Notes: generated by a model from the sequence alone, not told the origin. A DNA stretch of 64,000 nucleotides from an uncultured Lachnospiraceae bacterium (GCA_947629865.1 CANRFJ010000011.1:32985-96984); one strand, 5' to 3'. Positions 8,043 to 17,700 are shown, counted from the first letter of the stretch. Made by a program: numbers and translations.

Positions 8043-8505
8043 CTTCGTCCTCCATATTGTCTACCAATTCAGCAACTTTTTTCCATTCTTCCGCATTGAG
8101 AAGTTTATCCGGACTGAGTACCAGAACCAGATCCGTCCCACACCGCGCCACAAAATCCATGTAGTCGGCGCGCTTGGCCTGCGCCAGGGGCGGGAAGTTC
8201 TGGGCATTTGCCCCATCTACCTTAAAGATACCGCCCAGACCGTCTGACACAAGAGCCAGTTTGCCATAGCTGGTGCGCATAACAATGTATTTTGTTTCCA
8301 CTGTCCTCTCCGCAGGCGGAAGAAGCAGACACTTTTTGATGTCCACAACAGGGATCTTCTCACCCCGGATTACCACGAAGCCCATGACATATTCCGGTCT
8401 GTCCGGCGGCAAAAGCATATCTCGGTAATTTTCGATTCCCTGCATCTTCTCCACTTCAATACCATATTCCTTCCCACTCAGAAAAAATGCAACAATTTCT
8501 TTCAC
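8035..8505 (-). CDS. CheW-like domain protein
   Basis: About 156 residues consisting of one CheW-like beta-barrel domain: IVAFFLSGKEYGIEVEKMQGI, then YVMGFVVIRGEKIPVVDI, the typical adaptor pattern linking chemoreceptors and CheA. GTG 8505 lies seven bases after GGAGGT and is preferred over an in-frame ATG at 8520, which has no ribosome binding site. The C-terminal 30 residues are acidic. It sits between prfB and hom and overlaps hom, far from any CheA, so it may be an auxiliary coupling protein or a CheV-like remnant without a receiver. Confidence 0.8.
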   Translation of the reverse strand: MKEIVAFFLSGKEYGIEVEKMQGIENYRDMLLPPDRPEYVMGFVVIRGEKIPVVDIKKCLLLPPAERTVETKYIVMRTSYGKLALVSDGLGGIFKVDGANAQNFPPLAQAKRADYMDFVARCGTDLVLVLSPDKLLNAEEWKKVAELVDNMEDEDD

Positions 8506-8526
8506 ACGGCATACCTCCATCTGAAC

Positions 8527-9634
8527 TTATCTGCCATTTATCCATTTCAGATACGCATTCATAAACAAATCAATATCTCCGTCCATTACCGCGGAGACAT
8601 TTCCCGTCTCCATCTCTGTCCGATGGTCTTTGACCATGGTGTAGGGCTGCATGACATAGGAGCGGATCTGACTGCCCCAGCCGATCTCCCTGACCTCACC
8701 GCGGATATCCGCCTCCTTCTCAAGGTTTTCCTGCTCCCGCAAAAGAAGGAGTTTTGCCTTGAGCATCTGCATCGCCTTGTCCTTATTCATGTGCTGAGAC
8801 CGCTCGTTCTGGCACTGCACTACGATTCCGGTCGGAAAATGGGTGATGCGGATAGCGGACGAAGTCTTATTGATATGCTGTCCGCCGGCCCCGCTGGAGC
8901 GGTAGGTGTCAATGCGTATGTCCTCATCGTTGATCTCAATGTCGATATCTCTCTCGATATCCGGCATCACATCACAGGACACAAAGGACGTCTGCCTCTT
9001 TCCCGCCGCATTAAAGGGGGAGATGCGCACCAGGCGGTGAACGCCGTGCTCGCTCTTTAAGTAGCCGTATGCATTATCCCCGCGGATCTCCAGCGTCACG
9101 GACTTTAAACCCGCCTCATCTCCGTCCAGGGAATCCAGCACCGTCACGCCAAATCCCCTCTTGTCCGCCCATTTTTCATACATGCGGCAGAGCATCTCCG
9201 CCCAGTCGCAGCTCTCGGTGCCGCCGGCTCCCGCATGGAGAGTCAGGATAGCGTTCTCCGAGTCATGCTCGCCCGTGAGCAGTGTCGTTATGCGGAGATC
9301 GTCAAACGCGCGCCGGAACTCCTCAAATTCCTGACGGACTTCCGGTACCAGGGACGCGTCTCCCTCCTCATTGCCCATCTCAATGAGCGTCATAATGTCC
9401 TCATAGGAGGCGCTCAGGCTGTCGGCGCGCTCAATCACGCTCTTTAAGTCTTTTGCTTCCTTCATGGAGGCGCTTGCTTTTTCCGCGTCCTCCCAGAAAT
9501 CCGGCGCTTCCATATTGCGCTCTAATTCCTCTACCCTCAGTTTCTTGTCTTCTAAGTTAAAGTGAATCCCTTACTTCCAGAAGCGGCTTTTCGAAACTGC
9601 TCAATTCGATACGAATATTATCCAGTTCTACCAC
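8527..9634 (-). CDS. prfB: Peptide chain release factor 2 with programmed +1 frameshift
   Basis: RF2 (about 368 residues) is encoded in two frames. GTG 9634, after AGGTGGTGA, opens 25 codons ending ..EVRDSL at CTT (9562-9560), then an in-frame stop TAA (9559-9557). Slipping one base reads AAC TTA GAA GAC and continues to the stop at 8527. The long frame contains the GGQ peptidyl-hydrolysis motif (SSGAGGQHINKT). RF2 normally recognises UGA and UAA and regulates its own synthesis at a CUU-UGA-C site; here the stop is UAA. An SD-like AAGGGA lies just before CTT. An annotation starting at ATG 9513 misses the N-terminus. Confidence 0.95.
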
Positions 9635-9700
9635 AAAATCACCACCTGTATTTTTATTTTATCGGGTACGGTTCACCGTCCCCTGTCTGCCCCGACGCCC

Positions 9701-12262
9701 TTAGCGGCCGCAGCAATACTTATATTTTTTCCCGCTTCCGCATGGACACGGGGCGTTTCTGCTGATCTTATCCGACTTTCTCACAATCGGCGCGTTGGCG
9801 GAGTCGTCCTTATTTGTACCCGTAACCTCGGCTACCTGCTCCCTCTCCACCTTCTGCTCAATGCGGACATGCATAAGCGTCTTTACCGTCTCCTCACGAA
9901 TTGCCTCCGTCATGCCGTTGAACATATCGTAACCCTGAAGGCGGTACTCTACCACCGGATCCCGCTGGCCAAACGCCTGCAGTCCAATTCCCTGACGCAG
10001 CTGATCCATGTCGTCTATGTGATCCATCCACCGGCTGTCTGTCACGCGGAGAATAATGACGCGCTCAATCTCTCGGATCTGTTCCTCATCCGGAAACTCC
10101 GCCTCTTTGCTCTCATAGAAGCGCATCGCCGCCTCCTTCAGTTTCTGGATCAGGCCGCTCTTAGTCAGATTGCTGAGCTCCCCGCCATCCAGCGTGACCG
10201 GCTCCAGCGGAATGACCGGCAGAAGGATCTCGTTGAGTTCATCTAAATCCCACTCCTCCGGCTGCTGGTCGTCGCCGATGACGGCGTTGATATATTTCTC
10301 AACCAGTTCGTCAATCATACCCACAATGGTATCCCGCATGTTATTGCCGTCCAGCACCTTCCGGCGCTCTGCATAGATAATCTCTCTCTGCTCATTATTT
10401 ACCTGGTCGTACTCGAGCAAGTTCTTGCGGATACCATAGTTGTTGCCCTCGATCTTCTTCTGGGCCCGCTCGATAGCCTTGCTCAGCATCTTGTGCTGAA
10501 TCTGCTCGCCCTCCGGCATTCCCAGCGAGTTGAACATCTGCATAAGATTCTGCGATCCGAACAGACGCATCAGATCGTCCTCCAGGGAAATATAGAATTT
10601 GGATTCACCCGGATCTCCCTGACGTCCGGAACGTCCACGTAGCTGATTGTCAATACGTCTTGACTCGTGCCGCTCCGTGCCGATGATCTTGAGGCCGCCC
10701 AGCTCTGTCACGCCCTCGCCCAGTTTAATATCCGTACCACGTCCGGCCATGTTGGTGGCAATGGTGACGGCTCCCCGAACGCCGGCGTCCGCGATGATCT
10801 CCGCCTCCATCTCGTGGAATTTCGCATTGAGCACTTTGTGCGGAATCCCCCGTTTTTTCAACAGTTGGGACAACTCCTCCGATGCGTCGATGGTAATGGT
10901 TCCGACCAACACCGGCTGCCCCTTCTCATGGCTCTCCACAATGTCCGCCACAATCGCATTCAGTTTTTCCCGTCTGGTCTTGTATACGGAATCCTCGTGG
11001 TCAATACGCTGTACCGGAAGGTTGGTAGGAATCTCCACTACGTCCATGCCGTAGATCTCACGGAACTCCTTCTCCTCCGTGAGAGCCGTACCGGTCATAC
11101 CGCACTTTTTAGTATATTTATTGAAGAAATTCTGGAAAGTGATGGTGGCCAGCGTCTTGCTCTCCCTCTTTACCTTCACATGCTCCTTTGCCTCGATGGC
11201 CTGATGCAGTCCGTCGGAATAGCGGCGGCCCGGCATGATACGTCCGGTAAACTCATCTACGATTAATACCTGGTCGTCCTTTACCACATAGTCCTTATCA
11301 AGGTGCATCAGCGCATGGGCCCGCAGAGACAGGTTGACGCAGTGCTGGATCTCCAGGTTCTCCGGATCCGCCAGATTTTCCAGATGGAAAAATCGCTCCA
11401 CCTTCTTGATTCCCTGCTCCGTCAGGTTGACTGTCTTCTCCTTCTCATTGGCAACATAGTCGCCGGTCTCGTTGCTGTCCTCCTTCATCAGGATATCCAT
11501 TTTGGATAATTCCTTCTCCGTTCCCTTTTTCAACTGGCGCACCAGATTGTCGCAGGCCTCATAGATCTTTGTGGATTTTCCGCTGGAGCCAGAAATAATC
11601 AACGGCGTCCTGGCCTCGTCGATCAGCACCGAGTCCACCTCGTCCACAATGGCATAGTGCAGTTCCCGCTGCACTAACTGTTCCTTATAAATCACCATAT
11701 TGTCGCGGAGGTAGTCAAAACCAAGCTCGTTGTTCGTCGCATAGGTAATATCGCAATTATAGGCCTCGCGCCGCTCATCATTATCCATACTGTTGAGGAT
11801 AACGCCTACTGTCAGTCCCAGAAATTCATGAATCTGGCCCATCCACTCCGCATCACGCTTTGCCAGATAATCATTGACGGTAACGATATGGACGCCTTTT
11901 CCCTCCAGCGCATTCAGATACGCCGGAAGGGTGGATACCAGCGTCTTTCCCTCACCGGTACGCATCTCCGTGATACGTCCCTGGTGCAGGATCACGCCGC
12001 CGATTAACTGCACCCGAAAGTGGCGCAGTCCAATCGTCCTCTTGGACGCCTCCCTGACTACAGCGTAGGCTTCGGGCATGATGTCCTCCAACGTCTCTCC
12101 CTCTGCCAGCCGTCTCTTAAATTCCTCAGTCTTAGCTCTCAGCGCATCATCTGAAAGTTTCTCCATCTCCGGTTCGAGCGCCTCGATTTTATCTACGATA
12201 GGAATAACCCTTTTGACCTCTCGCTCACTGTGAGTCCCAATTACTTTACTTAATAATCCCAT
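9701..12262 (-). CDS. secA: Preprotein translocase ATPase SecA
   Basis: About 853 residues. Start ATG 12262 ([19 protein letters not shown]) follows GGAGAG; a longer open frame to 12313 lacks a binding site. Walker A is in [31 protein letters not shown] is the DEAD-type box, and [23 protein letters not shown] carries motif VI. The C-terminus is the zinc-binding SEC-C tail ([16 protein letters not shown]), which contacts SecB or ribosomes. It drives Sec export, which the many secreted proteins in this window need. prfB follows 66 bases downstream. Confidence 0.98.
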   Translation of the reverse strand: MGLLSKVIGTHSEREVKRVIPIVDKIEALEPEMEKLSDDALRAKTEEFKRRLAEGETLEDIMPEAYAVVREASKRTIGLRHFRVQLIGGVILHQGRITEMRTGEGKTLVSTLPAYLNALEGKGVHIVTVNDYLAKRDAEWMGQIHEFLGLTVGVILNSMDNDERREAYNCDITYATNNELGFDYLRDNMVIYKEQLVQRELHYAIVDEVDSVLIDEARTPLIISGSSGKSTKIYEACDNLVRQLKKGTEKELSKMDILMKEDSNETGDYVANEKEKTVNLTEQGIKKVERFFHLENLADPENLEIQHCVNLSLRAHALMHLDKDYVVKDDQVLIVDEFTGRIMPGRRYSDGLHQAIEAKEHVKVKRESKTLATITFQNFFNKYTKKCGMTGTALTEEKEFREIYGMDVVEIPTNLPVQRIDHEDSVYKTRREKLNAIVADIVESHEKGQPVLVGTITIDASEELSQLLKKRGIPHKVLNAKFHEMEAEIIADAGVRGAVTIATNMAGRGTDIKLGEGVTELGGLKIIGTERHESRRIDNQLRGRSGRQGDPGESKFYISLEDDLMRLFGSQNLMQMFNSLGMPEGEQIQHKMLSKAIERAQKKIEGNNYGIRKNLLEYDQVNNEQREIIYAERRKVLDGNNMRDTIVGMIDELVEKYINAVIGDDQQPEEWDLDELNEILLPVIPLEPVTLDGGELSNLTKSGLIQKLKEAAMRFYESKEAEFPDEEQIREIERVIILRVTDSRWMDHIDDMDQLRQGIGLQAFGQRDPVVEYRLQGYDMFNGMTEAIREETVKTLMHVRIEQKVEREQVAEVTGTNKDDSANAPIVRKSDKISRNAPCPCGSGKKYKYCCGR

Positions 12263-12441
12263 TTTGTCACTCTCCAATAATTTTTCATTGCGCACGGGAC
12301 GGTATTGCCCCAAATTATTTTACCATTAGTTGGAACAGGTTTCAACTAGTATTTTCACCCGACCGCGTTTCCATATCGCCCGACTGCATTTCCATAATAT
12401 GTACGCTCACGCGATTTCGGGCGGACAGATGTCCGGACATC

Positions 12442-12473
12442 AAAAAGGGCATTCTCCTGAAGGAAAATGCCCT
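12442..12473 (-). terminator. Rho-independent terminator after hpf
   Basis: On the minus strand GGGCATTTTCCT pairs with AGGAGAATGCCC and is followed by TTTTTG, about 20 bases past the hpf stop. Confidence 0.85.
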
Positions 12474-12490
12474 GGCATCCTTTTCGACAA

Positions 12491-13018
12491 TTAGAATTCC
12501 GGTTCTATCAGACCGTATGTACTTCCCTTCCTCTTATAAACCACATTGACCTCCTCTGTGTCCGAATTGCGGAACACAAAGAAATTATGTCCCAGAAGTT
12601 CCATCTGGACACAGGCCTCCTCCGGATCCATCGGCTTCATGGCAAACTTCTTGGAACGGATAATCTGAATCTCCTCCTCGTCCATGACGTCTTCCTCGAT
12701 GAACGCCCTGCTCAGCTGTGCGGCATTCTGCTCTTTGTCAATGAGTTTGTTCTTATATTTGCGAAGCTGTCTCTCGATCACTTCTTCTACAAGATCAATG
12801 GACACATACATATCAGTGCTTGTCTCCTCTGCGCGGATAATACTGCCCTTCATCGGAATGGTGACTTCAATTTTCTGGCGGTTCTTCTCCGTGCTCATTG
12901 TGACATGAACCTCTGTGGAATCGTTAAAGTATCTCTCTAATTTACTGATCTTCTCCTCAACCGCTGAACGTAACCCTTCTGTTATGTCGATATTCTTTCC
13001 GCTTATTACTAAATTCAT
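12491..13018 (-). CDS. hpf: Long-form ribosome hibernation promoting factor
   Basis: 175 residues. The N-terminal HPF/RaiA domain (about 1-100; NLVISGKNIDITEGLRSAVE, EVHVTMSTEKNRQKIEVTI) binds the 30S decoding centre. The C-terminal domain (about 118-175; MKPMDPEEACVQMELLGHNFFVF) mediates dimerisation that pairs 70S ribosomes into 100S particles. Both domains are present, as is usual in Firmicutes. It has its own promoter and terminator. Confidence 0.96.
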   Translation of the reverse strand: MNLVISGKNIDITEGLRSAVEEKISKLERYFNDSTEVHVTMSTEKNRQKIEVTIPMKGSIIRAEETSTDMYVSIDLVEEVIERQLRKYKNKLIDKEQNAAQLSRAFIEEDVMDEEEIQIIRSKKFAMKPMDPEEACVQMELLGHNFFVFRNSDTEEVNVVYKRKGSTYGLIEPEF

Positions 13019-13080
13019 AATATTCAGCTCCTTTGCCCATAAGTTTTAGTTGAATCCCTCAGGATCTAACTCGTAATTTC

Positions 13081-13109
13081 ATTATACAACAAAACCAGTT
13101 TTTGGGCAA
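13081..13109 (-). promoter_or_regulatory. Sigma-A-type promoter of hpf
   Basis: TTGCCC (13109-13104), a 17-base spacer and a perfect TATAAT (13086-13081) on the minus strand, about 60 bases before the hpf ATG. Confidence 0.75.
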
Positions 13110-13433
13110 TAGAAATTGATGGACTTTTTGAATTGCTTTCCTTAAATTGTCTTATAACTTGGGAAAATGTAAGACAAACAAATTTATTCTACAAAGGGCT
13201 TACATTTTTGTTGACAATGTGTATAACTTTGTGCATAACTCTGAAATGTCGCAAAACCGTTCTTTTAAATGTGGATAAATTTGTGACTTGTCCCGGACTA
13301 CAAATGTCTGCGTACAACCGTTCGGATTTGAATTGTCATACAATCGCACAAACCCTTTGACAGACTACAGGCGCCGCCTGTCGGGCAGCGCCTGCTTATC
13401 GCTTCAGCCGGATACGGCCGCTGTTTCTTTCTT
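13110..13433. other. Non-coding interval between hpf and the NlpC gene
   Basis: No convincing gene is seen. Apart from the DnaA-box-like cluster, it holds a hairpin (minus strand CAGGCGC...GCGCCTG, about 13370-13396) that may end the NlpC transcript but has no U-run. There is also a degenerate repeated CAAAACCGTTC / ACAACCGTTCGGA (13252 and 13315 regions). Confidence 0.4.
13211..13278 (+). promoter_or_regulatory. Cluster of three DnaA-box-like 9-mers
   Basis: In the 415-base non-coding stretch upstream of hpf, three same-direction 9-mers fit TGTGNATAA, the reverse complement of the DnaA box TTATNCACA: TGTGTATAA at 13218, TGTGCATAA at 13230 and the consensus TGTGGATAA at 13270. A TTGACA at 13211 precedes them. 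No replication gene is nearby, so this would be a regulatory or titration cluster, not an origin. Function is inferred. Confidence 0.4.
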
Positions 13434-14954
13434 TTAATTCAGTACACGCCGTGCACAGTACGGAGTGCGGTAGTACATATTGCTCGTAGTAATGCCTGTC
13501 CGCGGATTGCTTGCGTGAACCACCCGTCCTCCGCCGATACAGAGGGCCACATGATTTACCCTTCCGCCGCTGGCATAGAAAATCAAATCGCCGGCTCTCG
13601 CGCTGGAGACGCTGATCTTTTTGCCCACCCTGGACTGCTCTCTGGAAGTACGGGGCAGACTGATGCCAAATTTCTTAAATACCGACATGGTAAATCCGGA
13701 ACAGTCTGTGCCGTGAGTCAGGCTGGTGCCGCCATATACATACGGGTTGCCGACAAACTGCAGACCGTAGGAAGCGATTGCCGAGCCGTCTCCGCTCCCC
13801 AGTGCGCTTCCGCCGGAACCGCTGTCGGAGCTTCCGCCGCCCCCGCTGCTGCTGCCTCCGGAGCCGTTGCTGGAACCGCCGCCGCTGCTGCTTCCTCCGC
13901 TGCCGTTGCTGGAGCCGCCGCCCTTGCTTCCTCCGCTGCTGCTGCCTCCGCTGCCGGCGGACGAACTTCCCCTAGAACTGCTTCCGGAGTTGGAACTGCT
14001 GGATCCCGAACTGCCTGTGCTCCTCGAGTTGGAACTGGAACTGCTGGAACTGGAACTACTGGAACTGGAACTACTGGAACTGCCGGAGTTGGAGCTGCTT
14101 GTACTGCTCTGGCGTTTCTTCGCCTCGGCCTCCGCCGCTTCCGCTGCCGCTCTGGCCGCCGCCTTTCTTCTCTCCTCCTCCCGTTCCTCCTCAATGGATA
14201 CGGCTTTTTTGAATTGAACGGAAATCTTTACATAATCCTTGGATACATAGCCGACGGTATCGCCGTCCACCCGAATCTTCGCCCACTCGGATTCCTCTCG
14301 GAGCACCTCGTAACTCTCGTCCTCCGGAATCAGCGTCAGGACGGTACAATTGGTGTTCTTTTCCTCCCGCACCTTCAGTGTCTCCGTCGTCACCGTCGCC
14401 CACTTAGTGCCAAAATCATCGATCAGCTTCTCAGCGCTGTATCCAATCGCCAGATAATCCTTCATAATATAGCCGCTGACAGAACCGGATTTGATATACA
14501 CCCAGTCCCCCTCGTGCTTTATGATCGTAGCCGCGCTTCCGCGGTACAGCTTTCCTATAATCTCCGCCTCCGTACTCGGTTTCTTGCGGATATTTACATA
14601 ATCAGCCGCAATGGATATTCCCACATTGGCATATTCAGATTCCGGTTTCGGTGTGGCTGTGGCCGTAGCCTGTTCTGTCGGCTGCGGCGTGGCGCCCCCC
14701 ACCGCTGTTCCACTCACAACCGTGGTTCCGTCTGTATTCGTCGTCGTGTCCTCAAAGGCTACGATCGCCTCCGGATCCGACTGATTCCCGCCCGTCTGCA
14801 CCGAACAATACTGATCCAGCGTATAGGAAATTCCCGCCAGCTCCGTCGTGGTTCCCATCGTAGTCGATGTAGAAACTATGTACCGTCCCCATATTCCAAA
14901 GGATAGTACCAGGCCTGAACCCAATAGAATCCTTATAAACCTTCTCTGTCGCAT
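13434..14954 (-). CDS. Secreted SH3 / NlpC-P60 cell-wall hydrolase with Ser/Gly linker
   Basis: About 506 residues from ATG 14954 (after GGAGGGATAG). An N-terminal hydrophobic segment (about 6-26) is a signal peptide or anchor. A Thr/Pro-rich spacer follows, then two bacterial SH3 domains (around 112-170 and 180-245; YVNIRKKPSTEAEIIGKL and TLKVREEKNTNCTVL). Next come an Ala/Glu/Lys helical stretch and about 110 residues of nearly pure Ser/Gly/Asn. The C-terminal NlpC/P60 domain (about 390-506) has catalytic Cys in GTDCSGFT and His in NHVALCIG and RVVHASN. It probably cleaves stem peptides of peptidoglycan during growth or cell separation. Confidence 0.93.
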   Translation of the reverse strand: MRQRRFIRILLGSGLVLSFGIWGRYIVSTSTTMGTTTELAGISYTLDQYCSVQTGGNQSDPEAIVAFEDTTTNTDGTTVVSGTAVGGATPQPTEQATATATPKPESEYANVGISIAADYVNIRKKPSTEAEIIGKLYRGSAATIIKHEGDWVYIKSGSVSGYIMKDYLAIGYSAEKLIDDFGTKWATVTTETLKVREEKNTNCTVLTLIPEDESYEVLREESEWAKIRVDGDTVGYVSKDYVKISVQFKKAVSIEEEREEERRKAAARAAAEAAEAEAKKRQSSTSSSNSGSSSSSSSSSSSSSSSSSNSRSTGSSGSSSSNSGSSSRGSSSAGSGGSSSGGSKGGGSSNGSGGSSSGGGSSNGSGGSSSGGGGSSDSGSGGSALGSGDGSAIASYGLQFVGNPYVYGGTSLTHGTDCSGFTMSVFKKFGISLPRTSREQSRVGKKISVSSARAGDLIFYASGGRVNHVALCIGGGRVVHASNPRTGITTSNMYYRTPYCARRVLN

Positions 14955-15028
14955 CTGTCTATCCCTCCAAAACGGCAAACTACCGCTTGTCCAAATAAAT
15001 ATTACGAAATTATTACATATACATTCTC

Positions 15029-15057
15029 AGTATAGCAATTAAATTCCCATCTGTCAA
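15029..15057 (-). promoter_or_regulatory. Promoter of the NlpC/P60 gene
   Basis: Minus strand TTGACA (15057-15052), 17 bases, TATACT (15034-15029): nearly consensus, about 75 bases before the start codon. Confidence 0.8.
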
Positions 15058-15223
15058 CCCGTGAAACGCCCTGTTTTTATAGATTTTCACCATTTGTATC
15101 CCGTTTTGCCCCATCGGGAAAAGTTTTCTACAGCAATTGACTATTTTTCTTCTTCCATTTTTTGCCCGGCTGTGCTACAATAGAGATAACAGTAAATACC
15201 TTTGAAAAACAGGAGGGATTTCT

Positions 15224-15418
15224 ATGGAACTCAGCGACGGAATGGATATTGCCGCATATTCTACGGCAAATGCCCAGACTTCCCTGATGCAAGCTGTGGG
15301 AACTACGGTTTTGAAAAAGACCATGGACATGGTGGAGGCAGAGGGAGCCCAGCTGGCACAGATGATGGAATTGTCTGTCAATCCGGACGTCGGCGCCAAT
15401 ATTGATATACGGATTTGA
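15224..15418 (+). CDS. YjfB-type putative motility protein
   Basis: 64 residues from an ATG seven bases after AGGAGGG. The pattern (helix, QTSLMQAVGTTVLKKTMDMVE, then QLAQMME followed by a short NPDVGANIDIRI tail) matches the small YjfB motility family seen in flagellated Firmicutes. The molecular role of the family is unknown; it is often controlled with flagellar genes. No sigma-D promoter was recognised. A strong terminator follows about 100 bases downstream. Confidence 0.75.
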   Translation: MELSDGMDIAAYSTANAQTSLMQAVGTTVLKKTMDMVEAEGAQLAQMMELSVNPDVGANIDIRI

Positions 15419-15435
15419 CAGGCCCGCCGGAATTC

Positions 15436-15465
15436 TTATATGAAGTGAACTTTATATGAAGTGAA
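15436..15465. repeat. Short tandem repeat, 2 x TTATATGAAGTGAA
   Basis: Two exact 14-base copies at 15436 and 15452 (period 16) in the 3' untranslated region of the YjfB-type gene. Confidence 0.7.
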
Positions 15466-15522
15466 TATGAACTTGGCATCCATGGATAACTAATCCATGA
15501 ATATCCGATTCCTAAATATCAG

Positions 15523-15556
15523 ATCCCAGCCGGATATCCGGCTGGGATTTTTTTTC
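15523..15556 (+). terminator. Rho-independent terminator
   Basis: Perfect 12-bp stem (ATCCCAGCCGGA with TCCGGCTGGGAT) with a TA turn, then eight T. Confidence 0.93.
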
Positions 15557-15565
15557 GGCAACGAT

Positions 15566-15946
15566 TTAATCCACTGCCACAACAGCCTCAATTTCGATGA
15601 GCACATCTTTGGGAAGTCTCGCCACCTCCACGCAGGAACGCGCCGGACACTCCCCGTCAAAATAGCGGGAATAAATTTCATTGATTGTGGCAAAATCGTC
15701 CATGTTTTTGATAAATACCACTGTTTTTACCGTGTTCTTAATGTCTGCTCCCGCCGCCTCAATCAGCGCGGCCAGATTGCCGATTGCCTGCTCCGCCTGG
15801 GCCTCAATCCCGCCCTGAACCAGTTCTCCGGTAGCCGGAATAATTGGGATCACGCCGGAGGTAAACAAAAGACCGTTTGTCATCACAGCCTGTGAGTAGG
15901 GCCCGATTGCAGCCGGCGCCTTATCTGTTGAAATAATTTTTTTCAT
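15566..15946 (-). CDS. ridA: RidA-family enamine/imine deaminase
   Basis: 126 residues, the usual size for a trimeric YjgF/YER057c/UK114 protein. APAAIGPYSQAVMTNGLLFTSG opens it, and the substrate-binding Arg lies in CPARSCVEVARLPKDVLIEIEAV. RidA hydrolyses reactive 2-aminoacrylate-type intermediates made by PLP enzymes, limiting damage to amino-acid metabolism. It stands alone and is convergent with the YjfB-type gene. Confidence 0.93.
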   Translation of the reverse strand: MKKIISTDKAPAAIGPYSQAVMTNGLLFTSGVIPIIPATGELVQGGIEAQAEQAIGNLAALIEAAGADIKNTVKTVVFIKNMDDFATINEIYSRYFDGECPARSCVEVARLPKDVLIEIEAVVAVD

Positions 15947-16090
15947 CCTATCGCACCTTCCTTTTCTCTTTTTTATCCAGTATACCGCAAACTTTCTTAT
16001 AATTCACTAGTTTTTTTTGAGAATTCATAGTATACTGTCATATAGAAACCGACCGGACAAACCGGCCGGGCATAAGCAAGAGGTGAATTT

Positions 16091-16798
16091 ATGTACAGTT
16101 GTGAAGACCGTGTATCATACAGCCGCATCGACAAGGATGGACTTTTGGGCGTGTCAAATGTAGTGGACGCCATGCAGGACTGCTGCCTGTTCCACAGCGA
16201 AGACGTGGGACATTCCGCCATTCTTTTAAAGGAAAAAAATCGGGCGTGGCTTGTCAGCTCCTGGCATGTGGTATTCGTCCGGCGCCCCAAAATGGGGGAG
16301 GTATTTCGGGTTCACACCTGGCCCTACCGTTTCCTGGGGATTTTTGGATGCCGTAATTTTCTGATGGAGACACCGGAAAAGGAAGTTCTGGCCTATGCCG
16401 ATTCCAAGTGGTTTTATTTCAATTCGCTCACCGGCCAGCCTACCCGAATTGACGCCGGAGAGCTGGAGGCCTACCCAACGGAACCGCCCTACGACATGAA
16501 TTACTCCTCCCGGAAGATTCCCTGTCCCCAGAATCTGTCCCTTGTGGAGCGCATCGCCGTGTGCCAGAATTACCTGGACACAAACGACCATGTAAACAAT
16601 GGCCAGTATGTCCGCCTGGCCGTCAATTTTCTCCCGATCGACTATGACGTGGCCGAATTTCGGGCGGAGTTCCGGCTGGCCGCCACAATGGGAGACACCC
16701 TCCATGTGCGGACGGGCACTGAAAACGGATTTTTCTATGTCGTATTTACAGATGAGGAGGGAACGCCCTATTTCATCAGTGAATTTCAGGAACGCTGA
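16091..16798 (+). CDS. Acyl-ACP thioesterase (FatA/FatB-like)
   Basis: 235 residues with the double-hotdog layout of bacterial acyl-ACP thioesterases. The N-terminal hotdog has YSRIDKDGLLGVSNVVDAMQD and WLVSSWHVVFVRRPKMGE. The second contains the catalytic Asn-His-containing block LDTNDHVNNGQYVRLA. These enzymes release free fatty acids from acyl carrier protein, cytosolic and common in Clostridia. AAGAGGTG precedes the ATG. The cvfB-like gene follows 29 bases downstream on the same strand. Confidence 0.9.
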   Translation: MYSCEDRVSYSRIDKDGLLGVSNVVDAMQDCCLFHSEDVGHSAILLKEKNRAWLVSSWHVVFVRRPKMGEVFRVHTWPYRFLGIFGCRNFLMETPEKEVLAYADSKWFYFNSLTGQPTRIDAGELEAYPTEPPYDMNYSSRKIPCPQNLSLVERIAVCQNYLDTNDHVNNGQYVRLAVNFLPIDYDVAEFRAEFRLAATMGDTLHVRTGTENGFFYVVFTDEEGTPYFISEFQER

Positions 16799-16827
16799 TT
16801 GGAAATCCTATCAGAAATGAGGAAGAT

Positions 16828-17676
16828 ATGACTGCAGAACAAAAATTTCTTGGCACCACCGCCAGATTGTATATAAAACGAACCAGTAAATTCGGCGTGT
16901 ATCTGGGCGCCGAGGACTATCCGGAATTTGAAGTCCTGCTCCCCGGAGGGCAGGTGCCGCCAGACGCCCGTCGCGGAGATTATATGGAAGTCTTTTTGTA
17001 TAAGGACTCGGAAGACCGCCTGATTGCCACTACTGCGTCTCCGCGCGTACAGCTGGGACAGGTTGCCCCTCTCACCGTCACCGACGTCACCGGCATCGGC
17101 GCATTTCTGGACTGGGGGCTCGCCAAAGATCTGTTTCTCCCCTTTAAGGAGCAGACTACAAAAGTCCATGTCGGCGACACGGTTCTGGCCGCCCTCTATG
17201 TAGATAAGAGCGCGCGTCTGTGCGCCACAATGCACATCTATGACTATCTCCGCTGCGACAGCAGCTACAGAAAAGGCGATCGGGTGCAGGGCCGGATCTA
17301 CGAGATACTCGACTCCTTTGGCGCCTTTGTGGCGGTGAGGGATACCTACTCCGCCCTGATTCCCCACAATGAGATGACGCGGGAGCTGAAGGTGGGGGAG
17401 GAAATCTCCGCCCGGATCAAGGAAATCACGCCGGAGGGCAAGCTAACCCTGAGCCTTCAGGAAAAGGTAAAGACACAGATGGGAATTGACGCCGAACGGA
17501 TTTTTAAACGACTGGAGGAGGCGGGAGGGGAGCTTCCCTTCCACGACAAGACCTCGCCCGAAATCATCAAGCGGGAATTTTGCATCAGCAAGGCCGCATT
17601 CAAAAGGGCGCTTGGACGCCTCCTGAAGGCGGGCAAGATAGAAATAACAGAGGCTGGCATACGCCTGAAAGCGTAG
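16828..17676 (+). CDS. CvfB-like S1-domain RNA-binding protein
   Basis: 282 residues with three S1-type OB folds and a C-terminal winged helix. The first region is KFLGTTARLYIKRTSKFGVYLG. The second is VTDVTGIGAFLDWGLAKDLFLP, typical of CvfB. The third, GDRVQGRIYEILDSFGAFVAV, ends near residue 215, and the C-terminus (about 225-282) has KREFCISKAAFKRALGRLLKAG. CvfB proteins bind RNA and affect virulence or expression programs in other Firmicutes; the role here is unknown. The stop codon lies inside the terminator hairpin. Confidence 0.9.
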   Translation: MTAEQKFLGTTARLYIKRTSKFGVYLGAEDYPEFEVLLPGGQVPPDARRGDYMEVFLYKDSEDRLIATTASPRVQLGQVAPLTVTDVTGIGAFLDWGLAKDLFLPFKEQTTKVHVGDTVLAALYVDKSARLCATMHIYDYLRCDSSYRKGDRVQGRIYEILDSFGAFVAVRDTYSALIPHNEMTRELKVGEEISARIKEITPEGKLTLSLQEKVKTQMGIDAERIFKRLEEAGGELPFHDKTSPEIIKREFCISKAAFKRALGRLLKAGKIEITEAGIRLKA

Positions 17677-17690
17677 CCAGCCCTTTTTTT
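17652..17690 (+). terminator. Terminator overlapping the cvfB-like stop codon
   Basis: GGCTGG..TACGC pairs with GCGTA.GCCAGCC (one bulge), then seven T. It also lies at the end of the convergent yvyF-like gene. Confidence 0.85.
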
Positions 17691-17700
17691 ATTTGTTACA

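Noticed and set aside
13133..13360. 75-codon plus-strand frame upstream of hpf
   Set aside because: No ribosome site, and it overlaps a promoter-like and DnaA-box-like region.
13800..14110. Possible CRISPR or tandem-repeat array
   Set aside because: The repetition is coding: Ser/Gly codons of the NlpC linker, with no regular spacer/repeat pattern.
13515..14906. 463-codon plus-strand open frame
   Set aside because: Antisense to the NlpC/P60 gene; its length comes from the GC-biased Ser/Gly linker, and the product has no family features.
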